From Bradyrhizobium sp. SZCCHNS1050 (lineage in GTDB: Bacteria > Pseudomonadota > Alphaproteobacteria > Rhizobiales > Xanthobacteraceae): a stretch of DNA of 64,000 nucleotides. The notes under the pieces were generated by a model, which was not told the origin of the DNA, made no database searches, and was given only the letters and a program-made list of their open reading frames with translations. The DNA lies in NCBI RefSeq assembly GCF_032484785.1, contig NZ_JAUETR010000001.1, forward strand, positions 1,739,501 through 1,803,500, in the 5' to 3' direction. The position numbers were made by a program, and so were the translations under genes. This document shows, in pieces, positions 17,972-27,113 of the stretch. Position 1 is the stretch's first letter, and every line of letters starts with the position of its first letter.

Positions 17972-19231
17972 ATGGCGGCAGCGGCCCATTGTGGCATCGA
18001 CTTCGGCACTTCGAACACCACGGTCGGCCTCAGCAATTCCGCCTCCGCAGAGCTCATCCCCCTGGAGGGCGAGCAGCGGACCTTGCCGAGTGCGATGTTC
18101 TTCGATTTCGAGGATCACGGCACCCAGTTCGGGCGCAGCGCGATCGAGCGCTATCTGACCGGCCACGACGGCCGCTTCATGCGCGCGCTGAAGAGCATCC
18201 TCGGCACCGCGCTGATCCACGAGAAGACCTATATTCGGCAGAAGGCGGTGCCGTTTGCAGGTATCCTCGGCTTCTTCTTCGCGCATCTGAAGACGCGGAT
18301 CGAGACGCGGCTCGGCAGGGAGATCAATCAAGTCGTGCTCGGCCGTCCCGTCCGCTTCGTCGACAAGGATGATGCGGCCGACGCGGAGGCGCAGAGCGCG
18401 CTGGAGGGCATCGCGCGGGACCAGGGTTTCAAGCACATCGCGTTCCAATACGAGCCGATCGCCGCCGCGCTCGACTACGAGCAGCAGGTCGCCCGCGAGG
18501 AGCTGGTGCTGATCGTCGACATCGGCGGCGGCACCTCGGACTTCTCGATCGTGCGCGTCTCGCCCGAGCGGCGCGGCAAGGCGCAGCGCGAGGACGACAT
18601 CCTCGCCAATGGCGGCATCCACATCGGCGGCACCGATTTCGACCGGCTGCTCAGCCTGAAAAGCGTCATGCCGCATCTCGGCTACGGCAGCCTGACCGCC
18701 GACGGCAAGCGCAACCTGCCGACGCTGTACTATCACGAGCTCGCCACCTGGCACCGCATCAACCAGCTCTACAAGAAGGGCGTGATCGGCGAGCTGCGCC
18801 AGATCCGCTACGAGGCCGAGCGGCGCGATCTGGTCGACCGCTTCATCAAGGTGGTGGAGGAGCATCGCGGCCATACGCTCGCGATCGGCGTCGAGCAGGC
18901 CAAGATCGCGCTGACCGCGGCGAAGTCGCTGACCTCGGTGCTGTCGGAGAAGGACGACTGGGCGCGCATCAAGTTCACGCGCAAGGATTTCGACCGCGCC
19001 ATCGGCGATTCCGTCGAACGCGTCGTCGGCACGGTGACGAAGCTGCTCGACGATGCCGGCGTCGGGGCCGCTTCCATCAACACCATCTTCCTCACCGGCG
19101 GCTCGAGCATGGTGCCGGCGCTGCGTCAGGCAATCCTGGCGCTGTTTCCGGCGGCGCGTATCGCCGAGACCGACCTGCTCGGCAGCGTCGGCATCGGGCT
19201 CGCGCTCGACGCGCGGCGCAAGTTCGGCTGA
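17972..19231 (+). CDS. Hsp70/DnaK-like ATPase, YegD type
   Basis: 419 residues, actin-fold ATPase without the peptide-binding beta domain and lid of DnaK. Phosphate-1 motif GIDFGTSNTTVGL at the N terminus, phosphate-2 VDIGGGTSDFSI (about 173-184) and adenosine motif FLTGGSSMVPALR (about 370-382) are intact. The family resembles E. coli YegD; its clients are not known. It starts 170 bp after prfH on the same strand, so read-through from the RNA-repair pair is conceivable. Convergent with the membrane gene ending at 19238 (6 bp between stops). Confidence 0.9.
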   Translation: MAAAAHCGIDFGTSNTTVGLSNSASAELIPLEGEQRTLPSAMFFDFEDHGTQFGRSAIERYLTGHDGRFMRALKSILGTALIHEKTYIRQKAVPFAGILGFFFAHLKTRIETRLGREINQVVLGRPVRFVDKDDAADAEAQSALEGIARDQGFKHIAFQYEPIAAALDYEQQVAREELVLIVDIGGGTSDFSIVRVSPERRGKAQREDDILANGGIHIGGTDFDRLLSLKSVMPHLGYGSLTADGKRNLPTLYYHELATWHRINQLYKKGVIGELRQIRYEAERRDLVDRFIKVVEEHRGHTLAIGVEQAKIALTAAKSLTSVLSEKDDWARIKFTRKDFDRAIGDSVERVVGTVTKLLDDAGVGAASINTIFLTGGSSMVPALRQAILALFPAARIAETDLLGSVGIGLALDARRKFG

Positions 19232-19237
19232 GCCTGC

Positions 19238-20767
19238 TCAGCGCGGTTCCGACACCGAGGGCTGCGGATCCTCCACCCGGGGCGTCCGCGGCCGTGGCGC
19301 GGCGCGCGGCGGGGCCGGTACTGATCCGGGAACGCGGGCTTGGCTGCGCTTCGCCCGAGCCGGCGGCGAGCCGGTCGCCGCCGTTCCTGCACCCGCCTGC
19401 TGTCCGTCGCGGATGATGCGCCAGGGTTCGGGATCGATCGGACGCGATTGCGGAGCAACGACCGCGGGCCGGCTGGCGCGGCGCCGCCGCGGCGGCTCGC
19501 TTGGCGCCGGCCGCGCGACCGGACGGACTACGTCGGATGTCGTCTCGGCGGCCGGCGACGCATCGGCGGGCAATTCGATCGGGACTGCCGCCACGGCCGG
19601 CTCGGCCGCAACAGGCTCGGCTGGAACGGCGGGCTCAGGTTGAGGCGGCCTCTCCGCCTGCACGATCGATCCCGTGGTCTCCTCGACCGGCCCCGACTGG
19701 AACAAGTCATTCGGCAGCAGCACGCCCGCAATCGCGAGTGCGGCGGCGAGGCTTCTGCCGAGCGAGATCCGCGCAGGACGCTCGGGCGGCAGCGCGGCGC
19801 GGCTGATGATCCGGCGGCCAGCATCGACGCCGACCACCGCGACGAAGGCTGCGAAGCCGAGGCTGCCGCCGACGCTTGGCAGAACCGCCGCCGCCTGGAC
19901 CAGCAACGCGGTCAGCGCCACCGCGGCGACCAGCGGCTGGACCACACCCCGCAAACGCTGCGGCGACGACATGCCGACGAAACAACCGGCAAAATACGCG
20001 TCGGACAGGCGGGCATCGTCCGGCGCGAGCTGCTGCAGGATGACGAGACCGGCACAGGCCAGTGCTGCCGAGACGAAGATGCGCGCCGGCCGCCCTGCGG
20101 CCGCAACCCGCGGCAGCCTCAGCGCCGCCATCGTTGCGACCATTCCGACGCCGCACAGCGCCAGCATGAGCACCGAATGATTGAGACCCCTGTCGAAGCC
20201 CTGAAGGCTGGCGACGCGCACCGGTGCGCCGTCGGCGCCGAGCAGCGGCGCGAGGCTGAGGAACAGAAACGAGCCGATCGCCGCGAGCGCGCCGAAGCGG
20301 CCGCCATAGCCGCGCAACAGCACGACGCGCAGCCGCATTTCGATCGCGCAGACGCTGCAGAACACGAGGCCGCAAAACAGCGACAGCAGCAGGAAGGATC
20401 TGTCGACCGGAAGCCCCGACCGCGCCACGCTCTCGCTCAACGCAACGATCGGCGTCATCCCGCTGAAGCTGCCGCCATAGACCGAGGAGGAGAAGGTCGT
20501 CGGCAGCAGATCTCTGGTTCTTGCCGTGATCAGGCCAGCGCAGAGCAGCAGGGTGGCGGTGACCGACGCGAGCGCCGGGGACAGGCCCGACGTGCACAGG
20601 TGCAGCGTCGCCAGACAACCGAGAAAAGCGCCGGCGAACGAGGCCAGCGGCACGACATTCAGCGACCGGCGCGGCCAGCGGTGAGAGCCGGGCTCGGACG
20701 GCCGGTCGAGCGCGTCATCGCGGTCCGCTGTCACGGCCCCGCCAATGTCGATGGGTCCGGCCGCCAC
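19238..20767 (-). CDS. multi-spanning membrane protein, downstream member of a tandem paralogous pair
   Basis: 509 residues. About ten hydrophobic helices fill residues 38-360, then a Pro/Ala/Glu-rich tail (about 380-509, with RRRRASRP and repeated PAEP) that should be cytoplasmic or periplasmic and disordered. It is clearly related to the gene just upstream: shared blocks include SFAGAFLGCLATLHL, YGGSFSGMTPI, LLSLFCGLVFC, GYGGRFGALAAIGSFLFL, SDAYFAGCFVGMSS and PSVGGSLGFAAFV. Its start lies 37 bp inside the upstream gene, which indicates translational coupling. I do not recognise a named family and no function is suggested. Confidence 0.8.
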   Translation of the reverse strand: MAAGPIDIGGAVTADRDDALDRPSEPGSHRWPRRSLNVVPLASFAGAFLGCLATLHLCTSGLSPALASVTATLLLCAGLITARTRDLLPTTFSSSVYGGSFSGMTPIVALSESVARSGLPVDRSFLLLSLFCGLVFCSVCAIEMRLRVVLLRGYGGRFGALAAIGSFLFLSLAPLLGADGAPVRVASLQGFDRGLNHSVLMLALCGVGMVATMAALRLPRVAAAGRPARIFVSAALACAGLVILQQLAPDDARLSDAYFAGCFVGMSSPQRLRGVVQPLVAAVALTALLVQAAAVLPSVGGSLGFAAFVAVVGVDAGRRIISRAALPPERPARISLGRSLAAALAIAGVLLPNDLFQSGPVEETTGSIVQAERPPQPEPAVPAEPVAAEPAVAAVPIELPADASPAAETTSDVVRPVARPAPSEPPRRRRASRPAVVAPQSRPIDPEPWRIIRDGQQAGAGTAATGSPPARAKRSQARVPGSVPAPPRAAPRPRTPRVEDPQPSVSEPR

Positions 20768-22242
20768 TCCGGCGCGGGCTGCACCTCATGGCGGGCCACG
20801 ATGCGCGGTCGCGCCGTCGCGTGCGGCACCACCCGTGCCTGTTGGCGCCTCAGCCGCGCAGCCAGCACGCCCGCTGGCCGACCATCGCGACCGATCCGCC
20901 GGGACGGCTCTGCGGACGCGGGCGACGCGGACTGCTGGACCGGCTCACTCGAGGGCCGCGGGGCGAGCGGATTGGCGCCCTCCGGATTCAGGATCTGAAG
21001 CGGCAGATCGGGCGCTGTGTCAGCGGCGAAGGCCGGCTCGCCGGGCGCCGTGCCGTCGCGCCGATCCTCGTCGTGTGAGGTCATCGTGGTCCGCGCCGGC
21101 GCAGCGGCTTTGTCCGCGTTCACCAACGGACCGTTGGGCTCCGCCACCGGCGGCTGAAACATCAGCTCGCTGGTGAGCAGCACCGCGAAGATAGCGAGTG
21201 TGGCGACGAGTCCCCGCGTCCAGGCGAGGACGGTCTGCCACGGCGATTCCCCTGCCTCGACGAACAGACGAACCGCAGCATCCACGAAAATGACCGAGAC
21301 GAAGGCGATGTATCCGAGGCTGCCGCCGACGCTCGGCAGGATGGGACCGGTGAGGATCAGCAGGCACGTCAGCAGCACCACCGCGGCCATCGCCTGCGGC
21401 AGGCTGCGGAGCCGCCGCAACGACGACATGCCGACGAAGCAACCGGCGGAATAGGCGTCGAGATCAGGGGCCTTGCTGGGCAGAAGCTGCAGCACCACGA
21501 GGCCGGCAAAGGCCACCGTCGCCGCAACGAAGATGCGTACCGCGCGGCGCGACCCAGCCACGGGCGCCCAGCGCAAGGCGGCCATCGTCGCCAGCATGCC
21601 GACCGTGCACAACGCGAAGGTGAGCGCGGTGCCGCCGAGCCCCTGCTCCAGCGCGCCGCGGCGCGCGATCGGAAACAGCTCGCCCTCGGCGCCGAGCAGC
21701 GGCGCGAGACCGACGAACAGGAACGAAGCGACCGCCGCCAGCGCGCCCAGTCGTCCGCCATAGCCGCGCGCGAGCCCCCCGCGCAGCCACATGTCGAGCG
21801 CACAGCCCAGACAGAACACCAGTCCACAGAACAGCGAGAGCAGAACGAAGGCGGCGTCGAGCGGCAGACCGGCGCGAATGACGCTTGCGTTCAACAGCGC
21901 CACGGGAGTCATGCCGACGAAGCTGCCGCCATAGGCCGATGAGAAGAACGTGCTCGGCACCAGATCCGCGGTCCGTGTCAGGATCAGCGAGGCGCACAGC
22001 AGCAAAGCCGCCGCGGCCGAGGCAATCAGCGGCGACAGCCCGGTTGCACTCAGATGCAGGGTCATCAGACAGCCGAGGAACGCGGCGATGAACGACGCCA
22101 GCGGCGGGCAGCCGAGCTGGAACAGCTCCGAGCCGTAGAACGGCGCGGCCCGGCCGAGCTGCCGATCGCGCCATGTGCGCGGATCGAAGCTCTGCTCTGC
22201 CTGCAGACGACGTAACTGACGATCCGCCGCTTTGCGGTTCAT
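20731..22242 (-). CDS. multi-spanning membrane protein, upstream member of a tandem paralogous pair
   Basis: 503 residues from the ATG at 22242, the start that leaves a short polar N terminus (MNRKAADRQLRRLQAEQ) before the first helix. It has the same layout as its downstream paralogue: about ten helices with LASFIAAFLGCLMTLHL, YGGSFVGMTPV, LLSLFCGLVFC, GYGGRLGALAAVASFLF, AYSAGCFVGMSS and PSVGGSLGYIAFV, then a Pro/Ala-rich tail. The conserved G-G-S-F-x-G-M-T-P and G-C-F-V-G-M-S-S loops may line a pore or binding site (inference). Function unknown. Confidence 0.8.
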   Translation of the reverse strand: MNRKAADRQLRRLQAEQSFDPRTWRDRQLGRAAPFYGSELFQLGCPPLASFIAAFLGCLMTLHLSATGLSPLIASAAAALLLCASLILTRTADLVPSTFFSSAYGGSFVGMTPVALLNASVIRAGLPLDAAFVLLSLFCGLVFCLGCALDMWLRGGLARGYGGRLGALAAVASFLFVGLAPLLGAEGELFPIARRGALEQGLGGTALTFALCTVGMLATMAALRWAPVAGSRRAVRIFVAATVAFAGLVVLQLLPSKAPDLDAYSAGCFVGMSSLRRLRSLPQAMAAVVLLTCLLILTGPILPSVGGSLGYIAFVSVIFVDAAVRLFVEAGESPWQTVLAWTRGLVATLAIFAVLLTSELMFQPPVAEPNGPLVNADKAAAPARTTMTSHDEDRRDGTAPGEPAFAADTAPDLPLQILNPEGANPLAPRPSSEPVQQSASPASAEPSRRIGRDGRPAGVLAARLRRQQARVVPHATARPRIVARHEVQPAPEWRPDPSTLAGP

Positions 22243-22566
22243 ATCCACGACACCCCGAATCGCGCCAGCCCAAGATCTGCGTGATGATCTCGCGGCAAGC
22301 GAATGGTTGACGTTCGGGCGCAACCCTGAGCCCGAGCCGGCGCAGTTTCCTGCGACGGTTGTACGCGCGCTGCATTCGTGCAGGCCGCGTGTGCTCGATT
22401 CATGCACTGCAATGCAACGTTGTGGAAGTATCGGGCTCCAGTCCGGGCGTGAAAGTTCCTGGCAACCTTAATGGCGGAGCGCGATGCGAAGTATCAATGA
22501 CATGCGAGTTAGACGGCGTAGCAACCCCGGCTTGCAAACGAGCTTGGTAAACGACAGCATGGCGTC
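22243..22566. other. divergent intergenic region
   Basis: 324 bp between the membrane-protein pair (minus) and the acetyltransferase (plus). Promoters for both directions are expected here. I see no gene, repeat or strong hairpin. Confidence 0.4.
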
Positions 22567-23139
22567 ATGCTCACGCCCACGTTGCATACCGCCCGTCTGA
22601 TCCTGCGGCCGCTGGCCCTCGCCGATGCGCCGGCGATCCAGCGTCAGTTCGACAACTGGAACGTGATCCGCAACCTCGCGGCCGTCGTGCCGTGGCCCTA
22701 TCCTCCTGACGGCGCCGAGACCTTCGTCAGGCTGCAGCTCGACAGGATCGCGGCCGGCGAGGAGCTGTATCAATGGGTGCTGGCGCTGCGCGACGGTGAC
22801 GGCGAGGCCATCGGCAATATTCACTTCCGGCCGCGCATGGAGTCGATGAAGGGCCATCGCGGCTTCTGGCTCGCTGAGCCCTATTGGAATCGAGGGCTGA
22901 TGAGCGAGGCGATCGCCGCCGTGAACGACTTCGCCTTCGGTCCGCTCGGGCTCGATCAGTTCACCGTCTGCAACGTCGCGAGCAACATCGCATCACGGCG
23001 GGTCAAGCAGAAGACGGGCGCCGAGTTCGTCGGCTTCATCGAGGTCGCGCACCACAATGGCGAGACCCGCTCCGAGCAATGGATCGTGCGGCGGGAGACG
23101 TGGCTGCAACGCCGAGAAAAGCAACGCGCTCCCGCCTGA
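22567..23139 (+). CDS. GNAT N-acetyltransferase, RimJ/RimL type
   Basis: 190 residues. Opens with TLHTARLILRPLALADAPAI, the usual start of RimJ/RimL-like acetyltransferases, and has the acetyl-CoA-binding region FWLAEPYWNRGLMSEAIAAV followed by the N-x-A-S-x-x-V-x-x-K-x-G motif (SNIASRRVKQKTGAEF). It transfers acetyl from acetyl-CoA to a protein N terminus or small amine; the substrate is unknown. The ATG at 22567 is used. Convergent with the hydrolase gene (11 bp between stops). Confidence 0.9.
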   Translation: MLTPTLHTARLILRPLALADAPAIQRQFDNWNVIRNLAAVVPWPYPPDGAETFVRLQLDRIAAGEELYQWVLALRDGDGEAIGNIHFRPRMESMKGHRGFWLAEPYWNRGLMSEAIAAVNDFAFGPLGLDQFTVCNVASNIASRRVKQKTGAEFVGFIEVAHHNGETRSEQWIVRRETWLQRREKQRAPA

Positions 23140-23150
23140 GATCGTCGGCG

Positions 23151-24200
23151 CTACGCGCTCGTCGTCACGTCGAGCACCGCCTGCGCAAACGCCTGCGGCG
23201 CTTCCTGCGGCAGGTTGTGGCCGATGCCGCCAGTGATCAGCCGGTGCTCGTAGCGGCCGGTGAACTTTCTGGCGTAGGCCTCGGGCGCTGGATGCGGCGC
23301 GCCGTTGGCATCGCCCTCCATCGTGATGGTGGGCACGGTGATGTCGGGAAAGGTCGCGAGCCTCGCCTCCAGCGCATCGTATTTCGCCTCGCCCTGCGCG
23401 AGGCCGAGCCGCCAGCGATAGTTGTGCACGACGATGTCGACGTGATCGGGATTGTCGAAGGCGGCGGCGCTGCGCGCGAACGTGGCGTCGTCGAACGCCC
23501 ATTTCGGCGAGGCCGTCTGCCAGATCAGCCTGGCGAAGTCGCGCCGGTTCTTGTCGTAGCCCTCGCGACCGCGCTCGGTCGCGAAGTAGAACTGGTACCA
23601 CCATTGCAGCTCGGCGGCCGGCGGCAGCGGCATGCGGCCGGCCTGCTGGCTGCCGATCAGATAGCCGCTGACCGAGACCATCGCCTTGCACCGCTCCGGC
23701 CACAGCGCCGCGATGATGTTGGCGGTGCGCGCGCCCCAGTCATAGCCGGCGAGGGTCGCGGTCCTGATCGAAAGCGCGTCCATCAGCGCGACGATGTCGG
23801 CGGCGACGGCGACCGGCTGGCCGCTGCGCAACGCGGTCGGCGACAGCAGCCGCGTCGTGCCGTAGCCGCGCAGATGCGGAATGATGACGCGATGGCCGGA
23901 CGCGGCCAGCGCCGGCGCGACGTCGGCGAAGCTGTGGATGTCGTACGGCCAGCCGTGCAGCAGGATGACGACGGGGCCGTCGGCCGGACCTGTCTCGGCA
24001 TAGCCGATGCTGATCTCGCCGGCCTTGACCTGCTTGATCGGTCCGAGCGACGTCCCCGCCCCCGGCCGGATCGCCGGCAGCTTCGACGCCGACTTGAAGC
24101 TCTGCGCCTGCCCGGCGCTGGAGCCGAGTTGAAGGGCCGCAACGGCGGTTCCGGCAAGGGTGAGGAAACGGCGGCGGCTGGCGTGAAGGATGGTCGGCAT
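23151..24200 (-). CDS. exported alpha/beta hydrolase with Asp nucleophile (epoxide-hydrolase-like)
   Basis: 349 residues. The N terminus ASRRRFLTLAGTAVAAL is a twin-arginine signal, cleaved probably after GQAQS (about residue 34), so the enzyme acts in the periplasm. The oxyanion-hole motif HGWP (82-85) and nucleophile Asp154 in AGYDWGA are those of epoxide hydrolases and haloalkane dehalogenases rather than Ser esterases. The catalytic His is in GGIGHNLPQEAP near the C terminus. Cap-domain residues PPAAELQWWYQFYFATERG follow the nucleophile. AGGAG precedes the ATG. Divergent from the TPR regulator (119-bp shared promoter region). Confidence 0.88.
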   Translation of the reverse strand: MPTILHASRRRFLTLAGTAVAALQLGSSAGQAQSFKSASKLPAIRPGAGTSLGPIKQVKAGEISIGYAETGPADGPVVILLHGWPYDIHSFADVAPALAASGHRVIIPHLRGYGTTRLLSPTALRSGQPVAVAADIVALMDALSIRTATLAGYDWGARTANIIAALWPERCKAMVSVSGYLIGSQQAGRMPLPPAAELQWWYQFYFATERGREGYDKNRRDFARLIWQTASPKWAFDDATFARSAAAFDNPDHVDIVVHNYRWRLGLAQGEAKYDALEARLATFPDITVPTITMEGDANGAPHPAPEAYARKFTGRYEHRLITGGIGHNLPQEAPQAFAQAVLDVTTSA

Positions 24201-24319
24201 GGCGGAGGCTCCTGGTTCCGAGGTGCGGTCGTTGTGCGCCTTGCGCCCGCGCGGCGCTTGGAGGAGGCATTGATTTTTCCTTGAGGCCGGCTTGATTTTG
24301 CGGATCGCGTGACGCGAAG

Positions 24320-25891
24320 GTGAAACCGGCGGCCAGGACGGTGCCTGTGGTATATTGCTTCGACGATTTCGTGCTCGATCCCGGCCGCCGCGAGCTGCGC
24401 CGCGGCGACGACCTGGTCGCGATGGAGCCGCAGGTGTTCGACCTGCTCGCGTTCCTGATCAGGACGCGCGACCGCGTCGTCAGCCGCGACGACATCCTCG
24501 CCGAGGTGTGGGGCGGCCGCATCGTCTCCGAGGCGACGCTGGCGAGCCGCATCAGCGCGGCGCGGAGCGCGATCGGCGACAGCGGCGAGGCGCAGCGCCT
24601 GATCCGCACCATTCCGCGCAAGGGCGTCCGCTTCGTCGGGGCGGTCCGTGAGCAGGCCGACGCGGTGCAGACGCCGGCCGTATCAGCCGCACCCGCCTTC
24701 GACGGCCCCGCCATCGCCGTGCTGCCCTTCACCAACATGAGCGGCGATCCCGAGCAGGACTATTTCGCCGATGGGATGGCCGAGGACATCATCACCGCGC
24801 TATCCCGTTGCAGCGGCCTCGCTGTGATCGCCCGCAACTCCTCCTTCATCTACAAGGGCAAGGCCGTCGATATCCGTACGGTCGGACGCGAGCTCGGCGT
24901 CGGCTACGTTCTCGAAGGCAGCGTGCGCCGCGCTGGGTCCCGCCTGCGCATCAACGGGCAGCTGATCGATGCGGCGTCCGGCGCGCATCTGTGGGCGGAG
25001 CGCTTCGACGGCCAGCTGGACGATGTGTTCGCGCTGCAGGACCGCATCACCGAGAGCATCGTGGCGGCGATCGAGCCGACGCTCGAGCTGGCGGAAGGCG
25101 AGCGGCGCCGCGCCACGCCGCCGCTTCCGGACGCCTACGATCTGCTGCTGCGCGCCGCCAGCCTGCGCGACGCCTTCACGTCCGACAGCCTCGCGGCGGC
25201 GACCGCGTGTCTGGACCAGGCGCTGGCGATCGATCCCGCCTGCGCGCCCGCGATGGCGGCTTGGGCCTATTGCCAGGCGCTGCGCCACTTCCAGGGCTGG
25301 AGCGCGCCGGACGAGACCTATCGCACGGCCGCCGTGGCGCGGGCGTGGCAGGCGTGCGAGCATGCGCCCGGTGACGCGCAGGTGCTGTGGATGGCGGCCT
25401 TCGCGATCTGGAACATGGCCGAGGACATCGCCCCAGCACGGGAGCTATTCCGCCGCTCGCTTGCCATCAACCCGAACTCGGCGATGGCGCTGACCTTGAG
25501 CGGCTGGATCGAGATCATGGCCGGACACACGGCTGCGGGACGCGCGATGATCGAACGGGCGCGGCGGCTGAACCCGCGCGATCCGCGGGGCTGGTTCGCA
25601 GCCGGAGCGCTGGCGATCTGTGCGGTGGCCGAGGACGATCTCGCTGGCGCCGTTCAATGGGCGGAGATCGCGCTGGCGCAGAACCGGCGTTTCGCCGTCG
25701 CGCTCCGCGTCCTGATCGTGGCCCTGGTCAGGACCGGAGAGATGTCGCGCGCCGGCGAGGTCGCGCGTCAGCTTCTGAGCCTCGAACCGCATCTCACCGT
25801 GTCCGAGTTCCTCGAACGGATCCCGTTTCCGGCCGGGACGCTCGCCACAACCTACGCGGAGGCACTGCGCGCAGCCGGTGTGCCGCCATGA
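24320..25891 (+). CDS. winged-helix DNA-binding protein with TolB/FlgO-like and TPR regions
   Basis: 523 residues. An OmpR/CadC-type winged helix (about 10-108: FDDFVLDPGRRELRRGD, EPQVFDLLAFLI, RDDILAEVWGG, IRTIPRKGVRFVG), then a region shared with adenylate-cyclase-like TPR proteins (IAVLPFTNMSGDPEQDYFADGMAEDIITAL, here about 133-162, and YVLEGSVRR), then TPR-like helices from about 275 on. CadC proteins have a membrane helix between the two halves; none is visible here, so this one should be soluble. Target genes are unknown; the divergent hydrolase is the obvious candidate. The start is GTG at 24320; GTG at 24342 is possible. Confidence 0.85.
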   Translation: MKPAARTVPVVYCFDDFVLDPGRRELRRGDDLVAMEPQVFDLLAFLIRTRDRVVSRDDILAEVWGGRIVSEATLASRISAARSAIGDSGEAQRLIRTIPRKGVRFVGAVREQADAVQTPAVSAAPAFDGPAIAVLPFTNMSGDPEQDYFADGMAEDIITALSRCSGLAVIARNSSFIYKGKAVDIRTVGRELGVGYVLEGSVRRAGSRLRINGQLIDAASGAHLWAERFDGQLDDVFALQDRITESIVAAIEPTLELAEGERRRATPPLPDAYDLLLRAASLRDAFTSDSLAAATACLDQALAIDPACAPAMAAWAYCQALRHFQGWSAPDETYRTAAVARAWQACEHAPGDAQVLWMAAFAIWNMAEDIAPARELFRRSLAINPNSAMALTLSGWIEIMAGHTAAGRAMIERARRLNPRDPRGWFAAGALAICAVAEDDLAGAVQWAEIALAQNRRFAVALRVLIVALVRTGEMSRAGEVARQLLSLEPHLTVSEFLERIPFPAGTLATTYAEALRAAGVPP

Positions 25892-26051
25892 AGCCGTTCG
25901 CGTGCAGTGGACCGTGTTGCAACTGAGATTTTCGACATAAACGGCAAAGTTGCGAAACTTGGCTAGACCTCGTTCATACTACCTTAGGTTCCATTCCGTA
26001 GTTTCGCGGGCATCGTTCGGCGGCCATATCGCCGGGCGGCGGAGGGAATTG

Positions 26052-26222
26052 ATGAAGAAATTGCTTCTCAAATTTTACGAGGATGAATCGGGCGCAACCG
26101 CGATCGAGTACGGCCTGATTGCGGCCGGCATCGCGCTTGCGATCATCACCATACTCAACAAGCTCGGACTCACCCTGGAAGGCATCTTCACGACCCTGAC
26201 CACGAAGCTGAACGGCGGCTGA
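26052..26222 (+). CDS. Flp-family type IVb pilin
   Basis: 56 residues. MKKLLLKFYEDESGATAIEYGLIAAGIALAI is the standard Flp prepilin start: a short basic leader, the processing site G-A-T-A-I-E-Y with Glu at +5, and a single hydrophobic helix that packs the fibre. GGAGGG precedes the ATG. It would be cleaved by an A24 prepilin peptidase; no tad/cpa assembly genes are nearby, so assembly genes must be elsewhere. A strong hairpin follows the gene. Confidence 0.93.
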   Translation: MKKLLLKFYEDESGATAIEYGLIAAGIALAIITILNKLGLTLEGIFTTLTTKLNGG

Positions 26223-26284
26223 TCGATCGATTGTCTGCGATGGCGTTCTCAGGACCGGAGCAATCCGGTCGCCATGGTCGGACT

Positions 26285-26310
26285 GGCCGGGCCTCGCGCC
26301 CGGCCTTTGT
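26285..26310 (+). terminator. Rho-independent terminator after the Flp pilin gene
   Basis: Perfect 8-bp GC stem (ggccgggc / gcccggcc) with a 5-nt loop, followed by tttgtctctt. It lies 63 bp after the pilin stop and would separate this transcript from the convergent copper-protein gene. Confidence 0.8.
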
Positions 26311-26358
26311 CTCTTGATGAGCTCCATTCTTCGATGGAGCGGCGCCGCAACCGACCTA

Positions 26359-26763
26359 TCAATGGGTCGTGCTGCGTCCAGCCTCCTCGCACGCGTTCAT
26401 GCAGCGCCGGCAGGACTCGGCGCAGATCCGGCAATGGGCATGCATCTTGGCGTGCTTATCGCACTCCTCGGCACATAGCCGGCACGCCGCCGCGCAGGCC
26501 TCGAGCATGCGGCTGATCATCTCCTGGTCGGAGCCCGTGCGCCGCGTGGCAAGACGGCCGGTGACGTTGCAGACGTCGGCGCAATCGAGATTGAGCCGGA
26601 TGCACTGCGTCAGCCTGGCGACGCTATTCTCTCCGAGACACGCATCGGCGCAGGAGGTGCAGATCTGAGCGCAGGAGTAGCACTCCTCGATGCAGCGGAC
26701 GAGTGCGTCGTCAACTCGACCGCGGACGTGCGGGTGGGTTTCGATCATCTGTTGAGCGTGCAT
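26359..26763 (-). CDS. four-helix-bundle copper-binding Cys-rich protein (DUF326)
   Basis: 134 residues with 17 or more Cys in helical spacing (C-x-x-x-C and C-x-x-C), for example CIEECYSCAQICTSCADAC, CADVCNVTG and CRICAESCRRCMNAC, plus His-rich HAKMHAHC. This is the Csp/DUF326 pattern, in which Cys lining a four-helix bundle store many Cu(I) ions. There is no signal peptide, so it should be cytosolic like Csp3. The ATG at 26763 has AGGAG six bases upstream. No copper exporter or CueR-type regulator is adjacent. Confidence 0.9.
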   Translation of the reverse strand: MHAQQMIETHPHVRGRVDDALVRCIEECYSCAQICTSCADACLGENSVARLTQCIRLNLDCADVCNVTGRLATRRTGSDQEMISRMLEACAAACRLCAEECDKHAKMHAHCRICAESCRRCMNACEEAGRSTTH

Positions 26764-27113
26764 GGGAGCTCCTGTCCGTTGGCCCCCGCGAGCGACAATG
26801 AAGATCGGCTGCAAAGGTTCTTATCGCCGCGCCGTTCGGTGCCTGACCTGTTCCCGTGGCGCGACCCCGATCGTCTTACGATCCGCGTGACGGAATTATC
26901 AGTCCGCCTGGCGTCACGGCTTCCAGCCTTTCAGTCCTGCCTCAGGCTCATCAGCGCCATTTCGCAGAACTGCCATCCGAAACCTGGCGGCGCGCGCGTA
27001 TGGACGACCCGGTTCGGTTGAGGCACAACACCTCTCATCACTGACGTCGGCGGCCAAAGCCGCGGACCAAGAATGGGCGCCCGTGCGAGGCAGCCGACGA
27101 TACGGAGGAATGG
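26764..27113. other. divergent intergenic region
   Basis: 350 bp between the copper protein (minus) and the acyl-CoA ligase (plus). Promoters in both directions are expected. No gene or clear operator was seen. Confidence 0.4.
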
